A stretch of DNA of 64,000 nucleotides, from NCBI RefSeq assembly GCF_004331645.1, contig NZ_SJSK01000004.1, positions 124,001 to 188,000 on the forward strand, in the 5' to 3' direction. Source of the stretch: Pedobacter frigiditerrae. GTDB taxonomy: Bacteria > Bacteroidota > Bacteroidia > Sphingobacteriales > Sphingobacteriaceae. Positions 36,617 through 43,917 of the stretch are shown piece by piece; the stretch's first letter is position 1, and each line of letters starts with the position of its first letter. The notes below the pieces were generated by a model. It ran no database searches. It was not told where the DNA came from and saw only the letters and a program-made list of their open reading frames with translations. The position numbers were made by a program, and so were the translations under genes.

Positions 36617-37423
36617 ATGAAAATATATAAAATACATTACCTATTGGTTCTCTGTTCGCTATTACTATTGGCCAGTTGCGAAAAAGATGGCGAAATTGTA
36701 GTGAAAAATGTAAAAGCCCTTAAACCTTTTGAGTTGAGGGGATATGTAGTTGGCGATACGCTTGAACAATATTTTGACGGGAAAAAGATCCGCGATTATT
36801 ATGGCAAAGCTATGCTTGGAACTGTAAGACCAGAACTTGCTTTTACAAATGATGAAATATTGATGCAATTTAAAAACAAACGCACAAAAGAATTAGTGTA
36901 TGAACAAAAATTTAGCATTAAAGATGCTGATAATGTAGTACCCAAGTTTTTTTATGATGGTTCAAAGTTTTCTAATAAATATGAATATCCTACTGCACAA
37001 GGAAAAGACTATTTAGTTAACTTCTATCTTGATGCTCCGAAGGGATTAGAAGCGGTAGATATTGCTACAGATGTATTGGAGTATTATATTGATGCAAATA
37101 ATCAATTGGTGATTGTTAACGTTACAAGCTTTCCGATTGCAGCGGATTTAAAACCAGGCAAATGGACGCCGTACTATACGCTCACACCGCCACCAACACC
37201 CAATCCCACGCAAGCTGGCACCGATTTTTATCCCGTTATTACACTCAAAAATTCTAAAACAAAAAAGTACGTAATTAATGATAATGCTTTTGACAGCTCA
37301 ATACAGATGGAAATCCCAGATCAATGGACATCTCAAGGAAAAACACAAAGTATGCATATATTGGGAAAAATAAACTCACTCAAGGCCTATTATTTTGAGG
37401 TTAATGATTTAGTTCAATATTAA
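36617..37423 (+). CDS. Lipoprotein partner of the TonB receptor, unknown family
   Basis: A 268-aa lipoprotein with lipobox LLLASC (cysteine 21). The mature part is beta-rich, with no motif I recognise, and has a proline-rich linker PPPTPNPTQ near residue 195. It lies 11 bp after the receptor gene and before a strong terminator, so it is the last gene of the sigma/FecR/receptor unit. By position it may be a ligand-capturing surface lipoprotein in place of SusD. Confidence 0.65.
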   Translation: MKIYKIHYLLVLCSLLLLASCEKDGEIVVKNVKALKPFELRGYVVGDTLEQYFDGKKIRDYYGKAMLGTVRPELAFTNDEILMQFKNKRTKELVYEQKFSIKDADNVVPKFFYDGSKFSNKYEYPTAQGKDYLVNFYLDAPKGLEAVDIATDVLEYYIDANNQLVIVNVTSFPIAADLKPGKWTPYYTLTPPPTPNPTQAGTDFYPVITLKNSKTKKYVINDNAFDSSIQMEIPDQWTSQGKTQSMHILGKINSLKAYYFEVNDLVQY

Positions 37424-37459
37424 TAATTATGAAGAACCCCTAGCTTACTACAAAACATA

Positions 37460-37505
37460 ATAGCATCAATTAATCCCAATTTGCAGCGGAATTAATTGAT
37501 GCTAT
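37460..37505 (+). terminator. Terminator of the FecI/FecR/TonB unit
   Basis: A perfect 15-bp stem, ATAGCATCAATTAAT and its complement, surrounds a 16-base loop. It lies 36 bp past the lipoprotein stop. No other role is apparent. Confidence 0.7.
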
Positions 37506-37559
37506 TTATGAACTCTCATCTGATTAGCTAAACAACAAATTCCATTTCCAAGAAGAAAA

Positions 37560-37633
37560 CCCCAGTTAGCTCCAAAGTATGCATCAAAAAAATGTGGTAA
37601 TTTGTTGGTATAAAAGACCGAATCAAGACTGTG
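37560..37633 (-). pseudogene. Remnant of a second metallophosphoesterase gene
   Basis: This 74-bp stretch is closely similar to 30522-30595 inside the metallophosphoesterase gene, same strand. Translated on the minus strand it reads HSLDSVFYTNKLPHFFDA, identical to the intact enzyme over that run, then diverges after a few residues. No start, flanking motifs or open frame remain. The DUF6266 gene stops 3 bp beyond its upstream edge, so that gene or its arrival replaced the rest. Confidence 0.8.
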
Positions 37634-37635
37634 TT

Positions 37636-38274
37636 TTAAACAATTACACAACCTACATAGCTACTCATCGCAATTTTCTGTCGATCATCTGAGATAAAAG
37701 AAATCCAAATGTGAAATTCATTACCTTTTTCAGATGAATCGATTTCAATGGTTTCCATGCAATCACGTCTTCTCGCACCACTCAGTTTGCCATAAATTCG
37801 CTGATCTTTTACATTATAGGCCATGACCATCACTTGGTCTGTTGCCCTAGGCCATACATTGCCTGCATTATTTGTCCAACTGAAATGAAAACCCACATCG
37901 TCCGTTAATACTGTTGGGTTTTCTACACCAATTAAACTGCCATAAGTTAAACAGACTTTGGAGCAATCAATGTCTCCATTTGCCTCCTGTGCATAAAGCA
38001 TGTTGTAAGATTTGGCTGCATTGTGTGCAGTCATCATCCTCAGCTTAGATTCTAGATTGTACCCTACCCTTACGAAGGGAATTAAGGGTCGGAGAAAATC
38101 CTGCATCTTGTTAAAACCAGACCTGCACGCCTTTTGATCGGCTGTGCCTTTTTTGTTTTTTACACTCTTCTTAGGTAACCCTCTCATTACCCATTGTCCA
38201 TTGAGTGGATAGCCAACTACGCTACCTACTTTTCCTGTGAAACCACCGTTGATTCCGTTTCTAAATGTTGCCAT
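37636..38274 (-). CDS. DUF6266 family protein
   Basis: A 212-aa protein starting MATFRNGINGGFTGKVGSVVGY, the typical opening of DUF6266. The middle and end are beta-rich, with Trp/Tyr-containing strands. Families like this occur in many copies in Pedobacter-type genomes, with unknown function. No signal peptide is seen. It has its own upstream region with four tandem AAGTCCG units and sits on top of a phosphoesterase remnant, both consistent with a mobile or recently arrived gene. Confidence 0.8.
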   Translation of the reverse strand: MATFRNGINGGFTGKVGSVVGYPLNGQWVMRGLPKKSVKNKKGTADQKACRSGFNKMQDFLRPLIPFVRVGYNLESKLRMMTAHNAAKSYNMLYAQEANGDIDCSKVCLTYGSLIGVENPTVLTDDVGFHFSWTNNAGNVWPRATDQVMVMAYNVKDQRIYGKLSGARRRDCMETIEIDSSEKGNEFHIWISFISDDRQKIAMSSYVGCVIV

Positions 38275-38393
38275 AATTTTTTTAAGATTATGGGATGATT
38301 GATACCAAGTTATGTAAAGAATCGTAATGTTGTATCTATTTCTACAAATTTAACTCGGGGTTAAAACGGGGTTTGGTCGGATATGTTTGTCAC

Positions 38394-38433
38394 AAGTCCG
38401 AACAAAGTCCGAACCAAGTCCGTCTAAAGTCCG
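38394..38433. repeat. Four AAGTCCG units at exact 11-bp spacing
   Basis: AAGTCCG occurs at 38394, 38405, 38416 and 38427, with spacers rich in A and C. It lies about 120 bp upstream of the DUF6266 gene (minus strand) in the 407-bp gap 38275-38681. Exactly one helical turn per unit would place each on the same DNA face. The rest of the gap has a CGGGGTTAAAACGGGG stretch but no gene that I can support. Confidence 0.6.
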
Positions 38434-38681
38434 TTTTAACTAGCACGCTTTTACGACTTCTTTACGAACCTCTATTAACTAAAGGTTAATAGAGAATTGG
38501 AGAAAAAATGAGAAAAATATGGAGGACCTATCCAAATACAGTAAAAGTGTAGATGAAAAATTTGCTCATTTTAGGAATCAGATTTCAGGATAGCCGGGTG
38601 ATTTTAATTTAGCTTATCGATATCTTATTTATGCAAGCTATTGTATATATTTAGGTGCTGTAGATCATTTTAGAAAACAGA

Positions 38682-39227
38682 ATGCTAATAAAAAAATACA
38701 CATCAAATTGGATCAAGGATTTTAATGACATAAGAGGTGTAATCGACAATGGGCTACATGGATTTGTATATAGTATTGAACACGTTGGAAGTACAGCTGT
38801 GCCAAATTTAGATTCCAAACCAATAATCGATATAGATATTATTTATGCCGATGAAGCAGATTGGCATAAAATAAAAGCAGGATTAGCAGCCATCGGATAT
38901 GACCATCATGGAAATCAAGGAATTGAAGAACGTGATGTTTTTAAAAGGAATGGAAAATGTACAAATGAAACTTTAGATACCATAAAGCATCACCTCTATG
39001 TTTGCCCTGTTGGAAGCAAGGCATTAGAAAGACATATTTTATCTCGGGATTTTTTAAGAAAAAATGACTGGGCTAGATCGGCATATCAACAAATGAAATA
39101 TGAATTGGCCGAAAAAGCGAATCAGGATAGAAAGAGATATGCAGAATTGAAGGAACTAAATGTTAATGAATTTATTGATTCAATTATTGAAAAAGAACGC
39201 ACAACAATGGGTTTAAGAAATAATTAA
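38682..39227 (+). CDS. GrpB/UPF0157 family nucleotidyltransferase-like protein
   Basis: A 181-aa protein with the GrpB landmark IEHVGSTAVPNLDSKPIIDIDI, an aspartate pair typical of a nucleotidyltransferase fold, and HHLYVCPVGSKALERHI. The family is often linked to dephospho-CoA kinase or antibiotic-type nucleotidyltransferases, but its reaction is not settled. It ends 21 bp before the convergent HxlR gene. Confidence 0.85.
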   Translation: MLIKKYTSNWIKDFNDIRGVIDNGLHGFVYSIEHVGSTAVPNLDSKPIIDIDIIYADEADWHKIKAGLAAIGYDHHGNQGIEERDVFKRNGKCTNETLDTIKHHLYVCPVGSKALERHILSRDFLRKNDWARSAYQQMKYELAEKANQDRKRYAELKELNVNEFIDSIIEKERTTMGLRNN

Positions 39228-39248
39228 TTAATAACAAATTTATTCCAC

Positions 39249-39602
39249 TTACCCCTTTTTCAAAATCACACTCCTCAAACGTTTTTCATTTTCATCACCC
39301 CAATTTCCTAAAGCTGAAATGACAGGAACCAGGGTTTTGCCGAAATCAGTTAAACTATATTCAACTTTTGGCGGAACAACAGGATAGATTTTCTTCATGA
39401 CCAATTCGTGTTCTTCCAGCTCTTTTAATTGGATAGTTAACACCCTGCGTGAGGCATCTGGAATTTTACGATGTAATTCGCTTGGGCGTTGATGTCCTTC
39501 ATTAATGAACCACAACAAACGGATTTTCCATTTTCCATAAAGCACTTCGCCAATCAAGTCTAGCCCACAATTCAAATTCAAGGGTATCTTTCTATCATTC
39601 AT
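39249..39602 (-). CDS. HxlR-family transcriptional regulator
   Basis: A 117-aa winged-helix regulator. C12 precedes the family core LIGEVLYGKWKIRLLWFI, followed by RPSELHRKIPDASRRVLTIQLKELE and VEYSLTDFGKTL. HxlR proteins are dimers that often sense oxidants or quinones through the N-terminal cysteine. It is divergent from the SDR gene at 39747, with a large inverted repeat between the two, so it probably controls that gene. Confidence 0.9.
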   Translation of the reverse strand: MNDRKIPLNLNCGLDLIGEVLYGKWKIRLLWFINEGHQRPSELHRKIPDASRRVLTIQLKELEEHELVMKKIYPVVPPKVEYSLTDFGKTLVPVISALGNWGDENEKRLRSVILKKG

Positions 39603-39632
39603 AGGTTAAAGTTAGCCCAATGTTCCAAGCTC

Positions 39633-39683
39633 TACAATAGGGGAAAAAATTATCCCTATGCAATTCGATTTTCCCTTATTGTA
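39633..39683. promoter_or_regulatory. Inverted repeat between hxlR-type and SDR genes (likely operator)
   Basis: TACAATAGGGGAAAA (39633-39647) and TTTTCCCTTATTGTA (39669-39683) pair with one mismatch over 15 bp. They lie in the divergent promoter region, 31 bp from the regulator start and 64 bp from the SDR start. A near -7 box (CAATTTTG) follows toward the SDR gene. Confidence 0.6.
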
Positions 39684-39746
39684 TAAACTGATGATACACC
39701 TCAATTTTGTAATGTTAATTAAACGCTAACAAAAACAATTAGAAAA

Positions 39747-40541
39747 ATGGAACAAGAATTTAATTTTAACAATGAACTATCGGGTAAAATAGCCTTGGTA
39801 ACAGGAGGTACAAAAGGCACAGGAAAAGCTATCGCAGAGCGCTTACTAAAAGCAGGTGCTACAGTTATTATTACTGCACGAAACGCACCAGAAAAAGAAA
39901 ACAGCTACTTGCATTTCATCCCTTCCGATTTAAGCAAGGCAGAAGGAGCACAAAAAGTAGTAACTGAAGTTTTAGAAAAATATGGAAGGTTAGATATTCT
40001 AATTAATAATCTAGGTTCTTCAATAACTCCTGCCGGTGGTTTTGCTTTATTAACGGATGAAGATTGGGAATCAACCCTGCAAGCTAATTTGCTTGCTCCC
40101 GTACGACTGGACAGAGGATTTTTACCACAAATGATTGAACAAAAAAGTGGGGTTATTATTCATATCGCCTCTATCCAAGGCAAACTACCATTATACGATT
40201 CTACATTGCCTTATGCAGCTTCAAAAGCAGCATTGATAAATTACAGTAAAAGCTTATCAAATGAAGTAACACCACAGGGTGTTCGTGTGCTCACGGTTTC
40301 GCCAGGATGGATAAATACGACTGCATCTAAAGCTTGGCTTGGTGAGATTGCAAGAAACGCAAAGAGTAGCGTAGAGGAGGCTCAACAAAGTGTTATGAAT
40401 GCCTTGGGTGGAATACCTTTTGGAAGACCTGCCGAGCCAGAAGAAGTAGCAGAGTTAGTTGGCTTTCTTGTTTCGCCAAGGGCTAATTATTTGACAGGAA
40501 CAGCATTTGTAATTGATGGCGGAACAATACCAACTATTTAA
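39747..40541 (+). CDS. Short-chain dehydrogenase/reductase
   Basis: A 264-aa classical SDR. The cofactor motif is TGGTKGTG, then NNLG, a catalytic serine near HIASIQG, and YAASK for Tyr/Lys. The C-terminus PRANYLTGTAFVIDGG is standard. NAD(P)-dependent reduction of an unknown carbonyl. It is divergent from the HxlR regulator and precedes an NTF2-like gene by 21 bp. Confidence 0.92.
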   Translation: MEQEFNFNNELSGKIALVTGGTKGTGKAIAERLLKAGATVIITARNAPEKENSYLHFIPSDLSKAEGAQKVVTEVLEKYGRLDILINNLGSSITPAGGFALLTDEDWESTLQANLLAPVRLDRGFLPQMIEQKSGVIIHIASIQGKLPLYDSTLPYAASKAALINYSKSLSNEVTPQGVRVLTVSPGWINTTASKAWLGEIARNAKSSVEEAQQSVMNALGGIPFGRPAEPEEVAELVGFLVSPRANYLTGTAFVIDGGTIPTI

Positions 40542-40562
40542 TAATCATTAAAAATCAACAAA

Positions 40563-40877
40563 ATGAATTTACCAAATGTAGTCTCAGAACTAATAAACTC
40601 ACAAAACAATTTTGACAGCGCAACCTATGCTCAGTGTTTTACCGAGACAGCCGTAGTTTTCGACGAAGGAAAAACGCACAATGGAAGAAAAGAAATAGAA
40701 ATTTGGATAGAAAAGGCAAATAAGGAATATCAAGCAACGATGAAACCGCTTGAATATTCAGAAATCGAAAACACCTTGAAAACTGAAGTTTCAGGAACGT
40801 TTCCTGGAAGTCCAATTACAATGACTTATCATTATGAATTTGAGGACGGACTAATTAAATCACTCAAAATTGTTTAA
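40563..40877 (+). CDS. NTF2-like/SnoaL-type small protein
   Basis: A 104-aa alpha+beta barrel protein: YAQCFTETAVVFDEGKTHNGRKEIEIWIE is the usual NTF2-like start, followed by MTYHYEFEDGLIKSLKIV. Such proteins act as small isomerases or hydrolases, or as binding modules. It is probably cotranscribed with the SDR gene 21 bp upstream and shares HxlR control. Confidence 0.75.
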   Translation: MNLPNVVSELINSQNNFDSATYAQCFTETAVVFDEGKTHNGRKEIEIWIEKANKEYQATMKPLEYSEIENTLKTEVSGTFPGSPITMTYHYEFEDGLIKSLKIV

Positions 40878-40904
40878 CCCCTAAAACATCCCTAAACCCC
40901 TGAC

Positions 40905-40941
40905 CGTTTAAACAAAGTACATTCGGACGTTTAAACAAAGT
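40905..40941. promoter_or_regulatory. Direct repeat CGTTTAAACAAAGT x2 upstream of the second SDR gene
   Basis: Identical 14-bp copies at 40905-40918 and 40928-40941 are 23 bp apart. The promoter -7 box follows about 20 bp downstream, so the second copy covers the -33 region. This is the usual layout of an AraC-type activator site, and an AraC gene lies just downstream at 42023. Confidence 0.6.
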
Positions 40942-40960
40942 CGTTTATAACTATACCCTT

Positions 40961-40968
40961 TACTTTTG
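40961..40968 (+). promoter_or_regulatory. -7 box of the SDR gene at 40997
   Basis: TACTTTTG matches TAnnTTTG and lies 28 bp before the ATG at 40997. Confidence 0.55.
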
Positions 40969-40996
40969 TTCCATCAAACAATTAAAATTTAAAAAA

Positions 40997-41992
40997 ATGG
41001 AACAGCATAATTATCAAGGTGCATTACAACAACCTATAGGTTCAGGATTTAATGCTAAATCTACAGCTAGTGAAGTTATCAAAGGGATTGACCTTAATGG
41101 AAAAATTGCCATTGTAACTGGCGGAAATACAGGGATAGGTTTAGAAACCGTAAAAACACTTTCAGCCGCTGGCGCAACAGTGATTGTACCTGCAAGGGAC
41201 ATTGAAAAAGCAAAAAGAAACTTGGATGGTATTAGACGTGTAGAAATAGAACAAATGGATTTAATGAACCCTAACTCTATTGACACTTTTGCTGAAAATT
41301 TTTTGGCTTCAGGCAGACCATTGCCTCTGCTCATTAACAATGCAGGTATCATGTGGGTGCCCTTACGTAGAGATCATCGAGGTTATGAATCGCAACTGGC
41401 GACTAATTATTTGGCCTTGTATCAGCTAACGGCTAGGTTATGGCCAGCCTTAAAACAGGCAAATGGTGCAAGAGTAGTGAACGTATCTTCTGGCGGACAT
41501 CAATTTTCAGATTTTAATTTTGAAGATCCTAATTTCCTACATCGGGAATATGAAACCTTACTGGGATATGGACAGTCAAAAACAGCAGTCAACCTTTTTT
41601 CATTGGAGTTTGACAACTGTGCAAAAGCACATCAAGTGCGAAGCTATTCGTTATGCCCTGGTGCGGTTGGTGATACTGAACTTGGGAGAGAAGCGCCAAT
41701 TGATTTGTTTCAAAAATTAGGCTACAGCGATGCAGAAGGAAATATATTACCCGAAGTTAAAGCATCCTTAAAAACAATTCCACAGGGAGCAGCCACAACG
41801 GTTTGGGCGGCAACAAGCCCAATACTAAACCGTATTGGAGGGGTTTATTGTGAAAATGTTGATATAGCCGTTTTAAGTGCTAATGCAGCCCTTATAGGTG
41901 GCATTAAATCTTATTCTTTAGATGAAACCAATGCCAAACGATTATGGAAATTAAGTGAAGAGATGACAGGAATAACATTCGACTTTAATTGA
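40997..41992 (+). CDS. Short-chain dehydrogenase, retinol-dehydrogenase-like
   Basis: A 331-aa extended SDR with TGGNTGIG, NNAGIMWVP, VVNVSSGGHQFSDF and YGQSKTA motifs. The long insert after the Ser motif, and the ~330-aa length, fit the WW-oxidoreductase/retinol-dehydrogenase-like branch. The substrate is unknown. It lies downstream of a tandem direct repeat and 30 bp upstream of the AraC regulator gene, with which it probably forms an inducible unit. Confidence 0.9.
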   Translation: MEQHNYQGALQQPIGSGFNAKSTASEVIKGIDLNGKIAIVTGGNTGIGLETVKTLSAAGATVIVPARDIEKAKRNLDGIRRVEIEQMDLMNPNSIDTFAENFLASGRPLPLLINNAGIMWVPLRRDHRGYESQLATNYLALYQLTARLWPALKQANGARVVNVSSGGHQFSDFNFEDPNFLHREYETLLGYGQSKTAVNLFSLEFDNCAKAHQVRSYSLCPGAVGDTELGREAPIDLFQKLGYSDAEGNILPEVKASLKTIPQGAATTVWAATSPILNRIGGVYCENVDIAVLSANAALIGGIKSYSLDETNAKRLWKLSEEMTGITFDFN

Positions 41993-42022
41993 TATTTCGT
42001 AACTTTCTACCACACGAGCAAT

Positions 42023-42856
42023 ATGGATTATCAGGTAAATTACATCAACCCCGAAATTAAACTTTCTAGTTATACTGGTAAGTTGTTTAAAACGGAAGCC
42101 GCTTTTGATGACCATTTGCTGGTGTGGTTAATTACGGGAGAAACAAAAATTATTCAGGCAGATGAAAGTTTTGTATTTGGAGCGGGGAGTACTTTTTTAA
42201 TTCCGAGAAATCAATTGGCAACCATTATCAATATACCAAAAGATGGATTGCCACACAAGGCAGTCGCCATGCACTTAACAACCAAAAGATTGAGGGATTT
42301 TTATGGCCATGAAAATGCAAGGCAAAAAGTCGTTCTTCCTAAAATTTTCAGTTTTCATCAGCATCCTTTATTAGCAAGTTGTTTGGCTTCGCTAATTCCT
42401 TATTTTGAAATGCAGGAAAATTTCCCAGAGCACATCGCATCCTTAAAAATTACAGAAGCAATTGCTATTCTTAAAACTATTGATAAAGATATAGACACTG
42501 TTTTAGCCAACTTTGAGGAGCCTGGCAAGATTGATTTGGCGGCTTTTATGGAAAAGAATTTTATGTTTAATATGCCATTGGAAAAATTTGGCTATTTAAC
42601 TGGTCGAAGCCTGACAACCTATAAAAGAGATTTTTATAGAATTTTTAAACTTACACCCCAACGTTGGTTAACCAAAAAAAGGTTAGAATTAGCACATTAT
42701 CAGCTTTACGAAAAGAACAAAAAACCAATTGAGGTTTATTATGAAATTGGTTTTGAGAATTTATCACACTTTTCTTATGCATTTAAAAAACAATTTGGAT
42801 ACTCGCCGACTGAACTGATGGAAAAAAAGTCTATCATTAACAATGGTTTAGTGTAA
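42023..42856 (+). CDS. AraC-family transcriptional regulator
   Basis: A 277-aa regulator. Residues ~1-160 form a cupin-like sensor domain (LVWLITGETKIIQADESFVFGAGS has the usual strands). Residues ~180-275 are the two helix-turn-helix AraC domain: GRSLTTYKRDFYRIFKLTPQRWL and IGFENLSHFSYAFKKQFGYSPTEL. The probable targets are the direct repeats upstream of the SDR gene just before it. The inducer is unknown. Confidence 0.9.
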   Translation: MDYQVNYINPEIKLSSYTGKLFKTEAAFDDHLLVWLITGETKIIQADESFVFGAGSTFLIPRNQLATIINIPKDGLPHKAVAMHLTTKRLRDFYGHENARQKVVLPKIFSFHQHPLLASCLASLIPYFEMQENFPEHIASLKITEAIAILKTIDKDIDTVLANFEEPGKIDLAAFMEKNFMFNMPLEKFGYLTGRSLTTYKRDFYRIFKLTPQRWLTKKRLELAHYQLYEKNKKPIEVYYEIGFENLSHFSYAFKKQFGYSPTELMEKKSIINNGLV

Positions 42857-42886
42857 TAAATTAAAGCAATCCGTAATTTAGATGAC

Positions 42887-43312
42887 ATGAACGTAACGAA
42901 TCAAATCAAAGAATATATTGAAAGTCAACCAGAGCCAAAAAGTAGTGAAATGCAGGAGTTGCATCAACACATCCTAAAGGCATTACCTGATTGTAAATTA
43001 TGGTTCTTAGATGGTAAAAACAGTGAAGGTAAAGTTGTTTCTAATCCTAATATAGGTTATGGTTTGCAAACCATGAAATATGCTGATGGTAAAACCAGGG
43101 ACTTTTATCAAATTGGATTGAGTGCAAATACAACAGGAATCTCTGTTTATATCCTTGGTATTGAGGATAAAAAATTCTTGGCCGAAACCTATGGTACTGC
43201 ATTAGGCAAAGCGAGCCTAACCGGCTATTGCATTAAGTTTAAGAAGTTAAAAGACATCAACCTTGATGTACTCGAGGAAGCAATACGATATGGGGTTACA
43301 CAAACACTTTAA
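42887..43312 (+). CDS. DUF1801 domain-containing protein
   Basis: A 141-aa small protein with DUF1801 landmarks: KALPDCKLWFLDGK, a central IGYG and GKASLTGYCIKFKKLKDIN near the end. The fold is alpha/beta and the function is unknown. It is followed directly by a GNAT gene whose ATG lies one base beyond the stop codon, so the two are cotranscribed. Confidence 0.75.
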   Translation: MNVTNQIKEYIESQPEPKSSEMQELHQHILKALPDCKLWFLDGKNSEGKVVSNPNIGYGLQTMKYADGKTRDFYQIGLSANTTGISVYILGIEDKKFLAETYGTALGKASLTGYCIKFKKLKDINLDVLEEAIRYGVTQTL

Positions 43313-43313
43313 T

Positions 43314-43829
43314 ATGTTAAATAAAAATTTCACACCCTTCCCTATTTTAAAAACTGAAAGACTTACCCTCAGGCAATTAGAAATTGGTGATGACCAAGAA
43401 ATTTTCACCTTGCGTTCTGACAGTGAAATCAATAAATACCTCGACAGAAAAAGAAGTGACAGCCTTGAAGATGCTAAGAGCTTTATAAATAATATTCTTA
43501 CTAATGGTGCCTTATATTGGGCAATAACCTTAGGAAACAATAATAGATTGATTGGCACAATATGTCTTTATGGTTTTTCAGATCAAAATCGCAGTTGTGA
43601 AATTGGATATGAGCTTTTAACAAATTTTCAAGGCCAAGGCATCATGCAGGAAGCTGCAAAAAAAGTTATTGATTATGCATTTAACACTATTGAGGTTCAA
43701 AAAATTGAAGCTTTCCTTCATAAAGATAACCAGCGTTCTGTACAACTACTGGATAAACTTTCGTTTAAGAAATCAGATAAAGCTGATGAGACAAATCCAG
43801 AGTTAATAGGATACTATTTGACAATTTAA
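43314..43829 (+). CDS. GNAT-family N-acetyltransferase (RimJ/RimL type)
   Basis: A 171-aa acetyltransferase that starts at the ATG at 43314, just past the DUF1801 stop. It has the RimL-type layout: PILKTERLTLRQLE, then YGFSDQNRSCEIGYELLTNFQGQGIMQEA for acetyl-CoA binding, and IEAFLHKDNQRSVQLLDKLSFKK. The substrate, ribosomal protein or small molecule, is not predictable. Confidence 0.88.
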   Translation: MLNKNFTPFPILKTERLTLRQLEIGDDQEIFTLRSDSEINKYLDRKRSDSLEDAKSFINNILTNGALYWAITLGNNNRLIGTICLYGFSDQNRSCEIGYELLTNFQGQGIMQEAAKKVIDYAFNTIEVQKIEAFLHKDNQRSVQLLDKLSFKKSDKADETNPELIGYYLTI

Positions 43830-43917
43830 AATAAGAAATCATTTAGTATTTTGATATTTGAGGCTTGAAAAACGCTGTAAATATTCATTACTAAATTATA
43901 AGTCTAGATACGACTCA

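Noticed and set aside
38394..38433. CRISPR array suggested by the AAGTCCG repeats
   Set aside because: Units are 7 bp with 4-bp spacers, far too short for CRISPR, and there are no cas genes.
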